This document shows, one piece after another, positions 1-6,749 of a stretch of DNA of 64,000 bases. How positions within the stretch are numbered: the first letter of the stretch is position 1; each line of letters opens with the position of its first letter. The notes below the pieces were generated by a model. That model had not been told where the DNA came from. It ran no database searches and was given only the letters and a program-made list of their open reading frames with translations. Made by a program: the position numbers and the translations under genes. Source of the DNA: Clostridia bacterium (GTDB taxonomy: Bacteria > Bacillota > Clostridia > Oscillospirales > Acutalibacteraceae); contig JAFXDE010000046.1 in assembly GCA_017516315.1 (NCBI GenBank), positions 1 to 64,000 on the forward strand, in the 5' to 3' direction.

Positions 1-95
1 TCATTATATCCTAATTTGTGTTCTCGCATATCCATTATAACAGATATTTTGAATTCTGCACTATATCTTTTTTGCTTTTGTCCTTTTTTTGACAT
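1..95 (-). CDS. IS3-type transposase OrfA, N-terminus only (partial)
   Basis: An ATG at 95-93 is preceded by GGAGG 11 bases upstream and opens a frame that runs off the left edge of the window. The 31 visible residues are rich in Lys, Gln and Arg and contain RYSAEFKISVIMDMREHKLG, typical of the start of the helix-turn-helix OrfA protein of IS3-family elements, which binds the element ends. It sits just inside the terminal repeat, as expected. Only the beginning is visible, so intactness cannot be judged. Confidence 0.65.
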   Translation of the reverse strand, partial: MSKKGQKQKRYSAEFKISVIMDMREHKLGYN

Positions 96-141
96 GAAAA
101 TATGCACCTCCAAAAGTGTCTAACTTTTGGGGTGCATATCA
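1..141 (-). mobile_element. IS3-family insertion sequence, terminal part (truncated by window edge)
   Basis: The outer end lies at about 141. On the minus strand it begins TGATATGCACCCCAAAAGT, which resembles the terminal repeats of IS3-group elements, and about 20 bases further in a near-complementary copy gives an imperfect hairpin (positions 104-140). A transposase start follows at 95. The element lies only about 25 bp beyond the stop codon of the next gene, so it landed in the spacer and broke nothing visible. The other end and any target duplication are outside the window. Confidence 0.7.
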
Positions 142-165
142 CTTTCGGCTACTGCTGTAACTTTT

Positions 166-669
166 TTAAAAGCCTATCAGACCTAAAAGTCCGTAGGAAA
201 GAATGGAAATAATTACACCTGCAATAAATACACCTGCAGCTATAACAGGAAGAGAATGCTTTATTCTGATATCAAGCAAATCAGCAATCAGAGCTCCTGT
301 CCACGCTCCGGTACCGGGAAGCGGAATACCTACGAACAAAAGTAATCCCAGAAGACGGTATTTTTTTACATTGTCTGCCTTTCTTAAGGAGCGCGCTTCA
401 AGCTTTGTAATAATTTCCTCTACCTTCGGTATTCTTTTCATAAGATTAAAAATTTTTCTGATAAAAAGCAAAATAAAAGGAATCGGCAACATATTTCCTA
501 TATAGCATATTGCGAAAGCTTTTAGGAAATCTACATTCATAAGCTTTGCTGCGATAAGTCCTCCTCTGAGCTCAAGGATAGGTAGCATAGAAACAATAAA
601 AGATACTATTTCGGGAGAAAACTTGTCACCTAATGTGTTTACGAGATATTCAGCGATAGCTTCTGACAT
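166..669 (-). CDS. COG2426 small multidrug export family membrane protein
   Basis: A 167-residue protein with about four hydrophobic segments (roughly residues 20-40, 48-70, 105-128, 138-165) and a charged cytoplasmic stretch near 70-102 rich in Lys, Arg and Glu. The conserved pieces ELRGG near residue 33 and GIPLPGTGAWTGA near 114 mark the putative small multidrug export family, whose transport substrate is unproven. It starts 3 bp after the Nudix gene stop with GGAG upstream, so the two are co-transcribed. The family assignment is good; the export function is only a family label. Confidence 0.75.
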   Translation of the reverse strand: MSEAIAEYLVNTLGDKFSPEIVSFIVSMLPILELRGGLIAAKLMNVDFLKAFAICYIGNMLPIPFILLFIRKIFNLMKRIPKVEEIITKLEARSLRKADNVKKYRLLGLLLFVGIPLPGTGAWTGALIADLLDIRIKHSLPVIAAGVFIAGVIISILSYGLLGLIGF

Positions 670-672
670 TTT

Positions 673-1413
673 TTATACTCCTTGAATCGAGTTTTCGTTG
701 ATAAAGTGCTCAGCTTCAGTGAGAATATACTTATCATTCTCATAATTTAGCACCTTCAGAGCTTTTTCATAGGTAAACCATCCGCATTCTTCGATTTCCT
801 CTTCCTGAAGCTTATAATCAGACTGATTGGTTCTGGCAAGGAAAATTGATACAGATTTTTCTATTTTGCCCTGGATACTGTACTCTGAGCTTTTAACAAA
901 ACCGGAAATAATCTCAATATTAATACCCGTCTCCTCAAGAACTTCCCTTATAGCGGTTTCTTCCTTGGTTTCACCGGGCTCGATATGACCCTTTGGGAAT
1001 CCCCAGTGGGCGCTTCTTCTGTTGCGGATAAGAAGATACTTTCTCTCACCGTTTTCTTCTCTGAAAATTACGGCACCGCATGAGCTTTCGTATAAACATT
1101 CGATGTTATATCCGATGTTTCCTTCAGCAAAACGGATAGCTTCCTTTATGTCGTTAACGATATAGCGGGTGCTTTTAGGAGCAACCACCCATACTACACC
1201 TTTTCCGCCGTGACGCCTGACAACAGCAATAACGCGACCGTCAAAATTTCGTACAGGATGGTTAATACCCATAATATACGCAAACTGAACAGTATTTTTA
1301 CGCGCCTTGCAGCCTTCCATAATTCCGTAATTAAGCTGATACTTAAAGCCGAAACGCTTGTTATAGGAATACATCGGAGACGTAACTCTTACCTTGACAA
1401 ATTTGCCTAACAT
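673..1413 (-). CDS. Nudix hydrolase fused to a degenerate pyrophosphatase-like N-terminal domain
   Basis: The C-terminal half (about 108-240) is a Nudix domain with a perfect Nudix box at residues 142-164 (G142, E148, R156, E157, E160, E161, G163). The N-terminal part (1-100) resembles the short clostridial inorganic pyrophosphatase (opening MLGKFVKVRV, then YIMGI, then GRVIAVV and WVVAP), but acidic residues expected in the metal site are replaced, for example around residues 40-52. I infer that only the Nudix half is catalytic, on an unknown nucleoside diphosphate-type substrate. The start has AGGAG upstream and its own promoter at 1488-1516. It is the first gene of a two-gene operon. Confidence 0.8.
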   Translation of the reverse strand: MLGKFVKVRVTSPMYSYNKRFGFKYQLNYGIMEGCKARKNTVQFAYIMGINHPVRNFDGRVIAVVRRHGGKGVVWVVAPKSTRYIVNDIKEAIRFAEGNIGYNIECLYESSCGAVIFREENGERKYLLIRNRRSAHWGFPKGHIEPGETKEETAIREVLEETGINIEIISGFVKSSEYSIQGKIEKSVSIFLARTNQSDYKLQEEEIEECGWFTYEKALKVLNYENDKYILTEAEHFINENSIQGV

Positions 1414-1487
1414 AACTGTCTCCTCTTCACAAAATGCAACATAATAACACAGGTTAACCCTTTATGTCGCACAGAATATATGAAGTT

Positions 1488-1516
1488 ATTATACACACTT
1501 TAACATAATTTTTCAA
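1488..1516 (-). promoter_or_regulatory. Sigma-A type promoter for the Nudix gene
   Basis: On the minus strand TTGAAA (1516-1511) and TATAAT (1493-1488) are separated by exactly 17 bases, about 75 bp before the Nudix start codon. It lies back to back with the promoter of the HAD gene. Confidence 0.7.
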
Positions 1517-1565
1517 TAGAATTTACTTAAAAAACAGCAATGACAGCAAAAAAATATTAATTATA

Positions 1566-1594
1566 TTGTCAAAGAGATTTTAAAGTGATATAAT
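1566..1594 (+). promoter_or_regulatory. Sigma-A type promoter for the HAD-HD-CmpB-TetR run
   Basis: TTGTCA (1566-1571), 17 bases, TATAAT (1589-1594), ending about 30 bp before the start codon at 1625. Confidence 0.75.
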
Positions 1595-1624
1595 ATACTA
1601 AATATATAATGAAAGAGAAAAACT

Positions 1625-2458
1625 ATGAATACTCTATATATAACCGATCTTGACGGAACCTTTCTAAACAGTAAAGCTGAGCTTTCTGACGATACAAAGA
1701 GAATAATTTCCGAAGCTATAAGTGCCGGCAGTACTTTTACGGTTGCTACTGCCCGAACCTTCGCTACAGTCAGAAAAATGTTCGAAGGAATCGCCTTAAG
1801 GCTTCCTGTAGTATTGATGAACGGTGTTATGATTTACGATATTACCTCTGAAAGAGCCGTCACCTGTCACAGCATAGGCAGAGAAAGCACACGAAAAGTC
1901 TTTGAGGCATATAAAAAGCACGGTATTTTCCCTCTTATTTACCGATACAAAAAAACTTTTCTCGAAATAGAGTATTACGATAAAAATAATCCCTATCAGA
2001 TGAAGTATATCGGAAACAGGCACGAAGCTGAGGGTAAAAAATTCATTTACTCCCCTACTTTTGACTATGAAGGAAAAGAAGAGGTAATTTACATCGTTAC
2101 TCTTGACCGATACGAAAAGCTTTTGCCGCTTTATAATGACATTAAAGAAATAAATGATGTTTCCTGTGTCTTTTACAGAGATAATTACACCGACTGTTAT
2201 TTCCTCGAGATATTCGCAAAGGATGTTTCCAAGGCATCGTCTATGCTCGAGGTAAAAAATATGGTCGGTGCAGAAAAGGTAGTTTCCTTCGGCGACAACC
2301 TTAACGATATCGAAATGTTCAAGGCGTCGGATGAGGCTTACGCTGTGTCGAATGCCTGCGAAGAGCTTAAAGAAATCGCTACGGGTGTTATCGGTTCTAA
2401 TGATGAGGATTCCGTGGCAAGATACATTCTTACACACTTTACGGAGAATAAACAATGA
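1625..2458 (+). CDS. Cof-type HAD-IIB family phosphatase
   Basis: A 277-residue cytoplasmic phosphatase of the haloacid dehalogenase superfamily, subclass IIB, typically acting on sugar phosphates or phosphorylated cofactors such as FMN or PLP. All motifs are present: DLDGT at 8-12 (nucleophile D8, acid D10), the motif II region near 40-45, Lys203 and GDNLND at 223-228. The C2-type cap lies between about 85 and 190. The substrate cannot be told from sequence. It overlaps the next gene by 4 bp (ATGA) and heads a four-gene plus-strand operon. Confidence 0.88.
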   Translation: MNTLYITDLDGTFLNSKAELSDDTKRIISEAISAGSTFTVATARTFATVRKMFEGIALRLPVVLMNGVMIYDITSERAVTCHSIGRESTRKVFEAYKKHGIFPLIYRYKKTFLEIEYYDKNNPYQMKYIGNRHEAEGKKFIYSPTFDYEGKEEVIYIVTLDRYEKLLPLYNDIKEINDVSCVFYRDNYTDCYFLEIFAKDVSKASSMLEVKNMVGAEKVVSFGDNLNDIEMFKASDEAYAVSNACEELKEIATGVIGSNDEDSVARYILTHFTENKQ

Positions 2459-2991
2459 GCAGACTTTATGATGAATATGTAAAAACCTACAAACTATCGC
2501 CCGAAAACTCTGACGGCTTTCATTCAGTTGTCGGTGACCTTCTTGAAACAGAAGAGGTTAATTCGATGAAGGAATTTGAACAGCATCTCGAAATAGACAG
2601 GCTTCAGCACGTTCTGGGTGTAGCTTATCTGAGTTATAAGATATGTAAAAGGCTTGGTTGGGACTACAGCTCTGCAGCAAGAGCAGGAATTATGCATGAT
2701 CTGGTTTACTATGATTGGCGTGACGGTGAAACGGGAGGATGGCACAGATTACACGGATACAAGCATCCGAGACTTGCATCTATGAATGCCAGGGAATTAT
2801 GCTCTGATCTGAATGAAACGGAATATGATGCCATTATCAGCCACATGTGGCCACTCACTCTTCGTCTGCCAAAGCATAAAGTCGGTTATGTAATAATATT
2901 TGCCGATAAATACTGTGCTACGAGAGAGCTGATGTACTCACTTAATAAAAAATATAAAAAAAGATTTTTGTCTGATGTCGAAGGGATATAA
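2455..2991 (+). CDS. HD domain-containing hydrolase
   Basis: A 178-residue protein with the metal-binding pattern of HD-superfamily phosphohydrolases: His52, the HD doublet H81-D82, His130 and Asp151. Members cleave nucleotides or phosphodiesters; the substrate here is unknown. It overlaps the HAD gene by 4 bp and is followed 2 bp later by the membrane protein gene, so it is translationally coupled. Pairing with a HAD phosphatase suggests a salvage or housekeeping dephosphorylation role, which is inference. Confidence 0.85.
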   Translation: MSRLYDEYVKTYKLSPENSDGFHSVVGDLLETEEVNSMKEFEQHLEIDRLQHVLGVAYLSYKICKRLGWDYSSAARAGIMHDLVYYDWRDGETGGWHRLHGYKHPRLASMNARELCSDLNETEYDAIISHMWPLTLRLPKHKVGYVIIFADKYCATRELMYSLNKKYKKRFLSDVEGI

Positions 2992-2993
2992 CC

Positions 2994-3848
2994 ATGGATA
3001 CGCTTGTTAAATATATTTTGCTGTTTTTCTTTTACAGCGCTGCCGGATGGTGTCTCGAAACAACCTATTGCTCTATAGGCGAAAAGAGATTTGTTAACAG
3101 AGGCTTTCTGACCGGACCTATGTGTCCCATTTACGGTACTGCTGCACTTGTACTTATAATTGTTATTTATAATCCGTTCAGAGATAATCCTCTTGCAGTT
3201 TTTCTTTTAGGTATAATTCTCTGTGATATAGTAGAATATGCTACTAGCTTTATTATGGAAAAGCTTTTCAGTGCAAGATGGTGGGATTATACCTATGAAT
3301 TTATGAATATCAAAGGTCGAATCTGCCTTAAGCATACTCTTTATTGGGGCGTTATCTCTATCGTTTTCGTTAAGACTATACACCCTGCCGTAGAAAATCT
3401 TTACAGCAAGCTTGAGGGCTCTTATCTAAACATTATTCTTGTCGCTGTTCTTTCAGTTTTTGTTCTTGACCTTATTAATGCTGTAAGAAAAGCGCTCGAC
3501 ATCCGTAAGCTTGAAAGAAAAATCAATAACCTTATCGGTGTGCTTTCAGAAGAGCTTTCTATTATAAAATCTACAGTTGAAGACAAATATACTCTTATCC
3601 AAAGGGTCGTAGTCAAGCAGACAGACAAGCTTACACAGCTGAAATATCAGCTGGATGATTTGGCGGAAGATGTGGAGAAGTTTCTTCTTTTCGAAAAGAA
3701 GTCCAAGGATAAAGAAAAAAGCCTTTCAAACAGACTGTTTTATAACAATCCGACCTTTGAAAGACTTACGAAAAATAAGCTTATTAAGCTAAAGGATATT
3801 ATTGATGAGATTAAATCAAATATCTCTGAGGGCGAAGAAAGGCTTTAA
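2994..3848 (+). CDS. CmpB-like putative ABC-transporter type IV membrane protein (PF06541)
   Basis: A 284-residue membrane protein with about four or five hydrophobic segments in the first 165 residues and a long charged, probably coiled-coil C-terminal half (about 165-284). The N-terminal pattern GWCLETTYCSI followed by GFLTGPMCPIYG matches PF06541, labelled putative ABC-transporter type IV although no ATPase partner is known for most members. No ATPase gene is adjacent here. It lies 2 bp after the HD gene and 13 bp before a TetR regulator that may control the group. Confidence 0.8.
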   Translation: MDTLVKYILLFFFYSAAGWCLETTYCSIGEKRFVNRGFLTGPMCPIYGTAALVLIIVIYNPFRDNPLAVFLLGIILCDIVEYATSFIMEKLFSARWWDYTYEFMNIKGRICLKHTLYWGVISIVFVKTIHPAVENLYSKLEGSYLNIILVAVLSVFVLDLINAVRKALDIRKLERKINNLIGVLSEELSIIKSTVEDKYTLIQRVVVKQTDKLTQLKYQLDDLAEDVEKFLLFEKKSKDKEKSLSNRLFYNNPTFERLTKNKLIKLKDIIDEIKSNISEGEERL

Positions 3849-3861
3849 GGAGAACTTATAT

Positions 3862-4464
3862 ATGAAAAACAACGAAAAAAAAGATGTAAGGGTAACGAGA
3901 ACATACAGTCAGCTCATTAACGGACTTATTGTTCTTCTTAATGAAAAATGCTTCGATGACATATCGGTTTCTGAGATATGTGAAGCCTCAGGCGTACACA
4001 GAGCTACCTTTTATAAGCATTTTAATGACAAATTTGAATTTTTGAATTTCTGCTTTAATTCAATGCTTAAAACTATCACTTTTGATTATCTTAAATTAGG
4101 CTCTTCCCCCGAGATAATTAAAAGCAATATTATGCACTTTGTGGCCTGCATACTCGAGTTTATCGATGATAACAGACCTTTATTCACCTCAGCCTGCATA
4201 GAAAAGCCGTCTGCTGTTTTTCTGTCATCCTTTGATAATGCGATAAATAATTTCTGCACCGATAAGCTTAATGCAGTGCTTACTGCTCCCATGCACAGAA
4301 TTGAAATTTCCTCTGTTTTCTATTCAGGAGCCTTTGTCGGAGTAGTAAAATGGTATATACAGACAAGCAACCCGAATATGTATGATGATATAATGGATTT
4401 TATCGAGCACAGAGTAGATGAGCTTTGCAGCTTCTACGAAAATAATCTCTACAGCTACAATTAA
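3862..4464 (+). CDS. TetR/AcrR-family transcriptional regulator
   Basis: A 200-residue regulator. The N-terminal DNA-binding domain (about 8-58) shows the TetR pattern with VSEICEASGVHRATFYKHF near residues 35-53. The C-terminal ligand domain (about 65-195) is not recognisable by family. I chose the start at 3862 because AAGGAGA lies 8 bases upstream; an upstream in-frame ATG at 3802 lies inside the preceding gene. The ligand and targets are unknown; an upstream autoregulatory site was not seen. The last 4 bp overlap the convergent tRNA-thiolation gene. Confidence 0.85.
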   Translation: MKNNEKKDVRVTRTYSQLINGLIVLLNEKCFDDISVSEICEASGVHRATFYKHFNDKFEFLNFCFNSMLKTITFDYLKLGSSPEIIKSNIMHFVACILEFIDDNRPLFTSACIEKPSAVFLSSFDNAINNFCTDKLNAVLTAPMHRIEISSVFYSGAFVGVVKWYIQTSNPNMYDDIMDFIEHRVDELCSFYENNLYSYN

Positions 4465-5300
4465 GGCTTTTCATCATAGTCATCGAGAAAATTGTATTTA
4501 GTGTCTCCTTTACGGTAGCCAATTACGGTTTCAAGGTTGACATTATGAACGCTTCTGAAAATATTCATTTCTATGTTGGAGTTGATTTTTCTGAATGAGG
4601 AAATCAGCTCCTTCATTTCTTTTCTCTTAGAAAGTAACTCTTTATCTGACTGCTGATTATCTGACGCATCGGTAAATTTACAGGCGCACTGTAAAAATGT
4701 AAGGTCATTATATCTGACCCACGCCTTAATATCCGACTCTCTTACCATATATAAGGGTCTTATCAGCTCCATGCCTTGGAAATTAGTGCTGTGAAGCTTA
4801 GGCATCATGGTTTTAATCTCTGCGCCGTAAATCATACTGAGCAGGATGGTTTCAATAACATCATCAAAATGATGGCCGAGTGCTATTTTGTTGCATCCTA
4901 AAAGCTGTGCATTTTTATAAAGATGTCCCCTTCTCATTCTGGCGCAAAGATAGCAGGGATTATCTTCTACATCCACTACATATCCGAAAATATTTGCATC
5001 AAAAATTTCTATAGGAACATTCAGCATTTCAGCATTTTTTATTATCTGCTGACGGTTTTCTTCCGAATAACCCGGGTCAAGAACGAGATATTTAGCTTCA
5101 AAGGGAAAGTCGCTGTGCTTTTGAAGATGCTGAATACATTTGGCCAGAAGCATAGAATCCTTGCCACCTGAAATACAGACAGCTATTCTGTCTCCGGGCT
5201 TTATCATCTCATATTCATTTATGCCTGCAATAAAGCGCTTCCATATTTCTTTGCGGTATTTTTTTATTATACTTCTTTCGACTTCTAAATACTTTTCCAT
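4461..5300 (-). CDS. TtcA-family tRNA thiolation ATPase
   Basis: A 279-residue PP-loop ATPase of the TtcA/TtuA group, which sulphurates tRNA bases (2-thiocytidine-32 in the TtcA type). The ATP-binding loop SGGKDS is at 44-49, Cys116 and Cys119 form the CxxC that holds the Fe-S or catalytic sulphur site, GHHFDD is at 142-147, and a further CAC at 205-207 may supply the third cysteine. Length fits the family. AAGGG lies upstream of the ATG. Which tRNA base it modifies cannot be settled; TtcA is the best label. The inverted-repeat element starts 16 bp upstream. Confidence 0.82.
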   Translation of the reverse strand: MEKYLEVERSIIKKYRKEIWKRFIAGINEYEMIKPGDRIAVCISGGKDSMLLAKCIQHLQKHSDFPFEAKYLVLDPGYSEENRQQIIKNAEMLNVPIEIFDANIFGYVVDVEDNPCYLCARMRRGHLYKNAQLLGCNKIALGHHFDDVIETILLSMIYGAEIKTMMPKLHSTNFQGMELIRPLYMVRESDIKAWVRYNDLTFLQCACKFTDASDNQQSDKELLSKRKEMKELISSFRKINSNIEMNIFRSVHNVNLETVIGYRKGDTKYNFLDDYDEKP

Positions 5301-5316
5301 ATTAAAAACCCTTATG

Positions 5317-5531
5317 AAAAAAACAGGCGGTCGGGCGGCACTTCATAAGGAAGTTAAGGTTATTATTGACTATATTCCGCTTTAGCATTGTGAAAAGCCA
5401 AAAAATATCTCAACAAAAACTGCCTTGCACCTTAAAATAAAGCGAGCATTTTTAACGCAGTTATTCGCAAAAATCGCGAATTTCAAGGCTTAAATTCCTT
5501 ATGAAGTGTCGCCATTAAACCACCTGTTTTT
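5317..5531. repeat. MITE-like non-coding element with long imperfect terminal inverted repeats
   Basis: The left arm (about 5317-5353) and right arm (about 5493-5531) are inverted copies of about 38 bp. Both read AAAAAACAGG then (C/T)GG inward, followed by GGCGRCACTTCATAAGGAA-like sequence, with a few mismatches and a small length difference in between. Inside, TGCCTTG (5421-5427) pairs with CAAGGC (5484-5489), and GCGA/TCGC stretches nest within. There is no open frame. It is flanked by spoVM and the ttcA-like gene. It could be a miniature transposable element or a structured RNA; the perfect nesting makes either plausible. I see no second copy in the window. Confidence 0.6.
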
Positions 5532-5539
5532 ATTGTGTT

Positions 5540-5617
5540 TTAACTTTCTTTTATATTAAATATGATTTTCAGAATACTCTTTAACATTTTCGGACTTTTT
5601 ACCACAACAACCTTCAT
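5540..5617 (-). CDS. spoVM: Stage V sporulation protein SpoVM (25 aa)
   Basis: A 25-codon gene, ATG at 5617, with GGAGG 8 bases upstream. The product begins MKVVVVKSPKMLKSILK and continues as an amphipathic helix ending in a short charged tail, matching SpoVM, the tiny protein that sits on the curved forespore outer membrane and anchors the coat ATPase SpoIVA. Conserved features are the Pro at position 9 and alternating Lys/hydrophobic pattern. Position also fits: in Bacillus spoVM ends the same rlmN-prpC-prkC-rsgA neighbourhood. Here rpe and thiN are absent between rsgA and spoVM. Too short for routine gene finders. Confidence 0.85.
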   Translation of the reverse strand: MKVVVVKSPKMLKSILKIIFNIKES

Positions 5618-5645
5618 ACGCTTAACCTCCAAACATAAATACCAG

Positions 5646-5795
5646 TCACTTAAAGGAACAGGTGATTCCTAAAACGATAAGCATAAAAGCAAGGATGAAA
5701 AGCATAACCTTTACAGGAATACACAAGGCAAGCAGTATTCCTGCACCGAAGGCTGTGAAAACAAGTCCCTTGGAACATGGACGGTATTTTGCCAT
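5646..5795 (-). CDS. Small membrane protein, 49 aa, hypothetical
   Basis: The ATG at 5795 is preceded by GGAAGGGG with 8-base spacing; TGA is at 5648-5646. The product starts MAKYRPCSKGLVFTAFGAG and then is a single or hairpin hydrophobic stretch (about 10-44) with three cysteines in all. It lies between rsgA and spoVM on the same strand, 28 bp before spoVM. A small conserved membrane protein of this type is plausible in Clostridia, but I cannot name a family or function. A longer overlapping open frame here runs into rsgA and is less likely. Confidence 0.6.
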   Translation of the reverse strand: MAKYRPCSKGLVFTAFGAGILLALCIPVKVMLFILAFMLIVLGITCSFK

Positions 5796-5867
5796 GCCAT
5801 CATCCCCTTCCGAATTAATAAGCAATCTATTAGCATTATACGGAAGAAGAGAAAAAATGTGATAATA

Positions 5868-6749
5868 TTATAAATTCCACTTTTTGAGATTTTTCTGCTC
5901 ATTATAAAAAGTAACATAGCTTTCGTATCTGTTTTTACTGATTATTCCCTCCTCGACGAGAGAGCAGATTTTACAGCCCTTTTCCCCGAGGTGAGCACAA
6001 CCGGTAAACTTACATTCGCCTATATGCTCCGAGAATTCCTTGAAGTAGTATTCAAGCTCATCGGAAAAAATCACATTATCATTAGAAAAATCTATGCTGG
6101 AAAAGCCGGCAGTATCAATAACAGAGCCGTCGCCTATATGAAAGATTTCCGTCTGACGGGTAGTGTGTCTGCCTCGTCCGAGCTTATCGCTTATCTCTCC
6201 CGTTTCAAGGCTTAAATCGCCGCTGAGAGCGTTTATGAGCGTAGACTTACCTACACCCGAATTTCCTGTAAAAGCTGTTAAATTGCCCTTTAATTCGCTT
6301 TTAATAGCCTCGAGCATAGACGAATCGTTAACATCCGAATAAAGATAGACTTTATAGCCTGTAGATTTGTAGGTTTCGTAAAGCTCTTTATAATCTGCAA
6401 GGTCGGTTTTTGTAATTACTATAACGGGTTCTATGTTGTTTTTCTCTGCAAGCACTGTCATTTTGTCTATAACAGGGAAATTAGGCATAGGCTTCGCCGC
6501 CGAAATAACAATCATAAGCTTATCTATATTTGCTACGGGAGGTCTTATAAGCTTATTTTTTCTTTCGTGAATTATGTCTATGGTATTCTCTTTATCCTCT
6601 CTTACGGTTATGGTGACATAATCACCTGTAAGCGGAGAGATTTTTTCTTTTCTGAATTTACCCTTTGCTTTACATTCGAAAATGCCGTTGGTGGTTTCTA
6701 CATAATAGAAACCACCAATACCTTTAATTATCTGTCCGTCTAACTGCAT
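5868..6749 (-). CDS. rsgA: Ribosome small subunit-dependent GTPase RsgA
   Basis: A 293-residue circularly permuted GTPase that checks late 30S subunit maturation. An N-terminal OB fold (1-65) precedes the permuted G motifs: TKTD (G4) at 113-116, the P-loop GNSGVGKST at 162-170 and DTAG (G3) at 212-215. The C-terminal zinc site is intact with Cys246, Cys251, His253 and Cys259. The start overlaps the prkC stop by one base (TAATG), so it is translationally coupled to the kinase, as in the Bacillus order prpC-prkC-rsgA. Confidence 0.95.
   Translation of the reverse strand: MQLDGQIIKGIGGFYYVETTNGIFECKAKGKFRKEKISPLTGDYVTITVREDKENTIDIIHERKNKLIRPPVANIDKLMIVISAAKPMPNFPVIDKMTVLAEKNNIEPVIVITKTDLADYKELYETYKSTGYKVYLYSDVNDSSMLEAIKSELKGNLTAFTGNSGVGKSTLINALSGDLSLETGEISDKLGRGRHTTRQTEIFHIGDGSVIDTAGFSSIDFSNDNVIFSDELEYYFKEFSEHIGECKFTGCAHLGEKGCKICSLVEEGIISKNRYESYVTFYNEQKNLKKWNL

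Noticed and set aside
1796..2455. A 219-codon minus-strand frame opposite the HAD phosphatase
   Set aside because: The plus-strand gene has all HAD motifs, a promoter and coupling to the next gene; the antisense frame has none.
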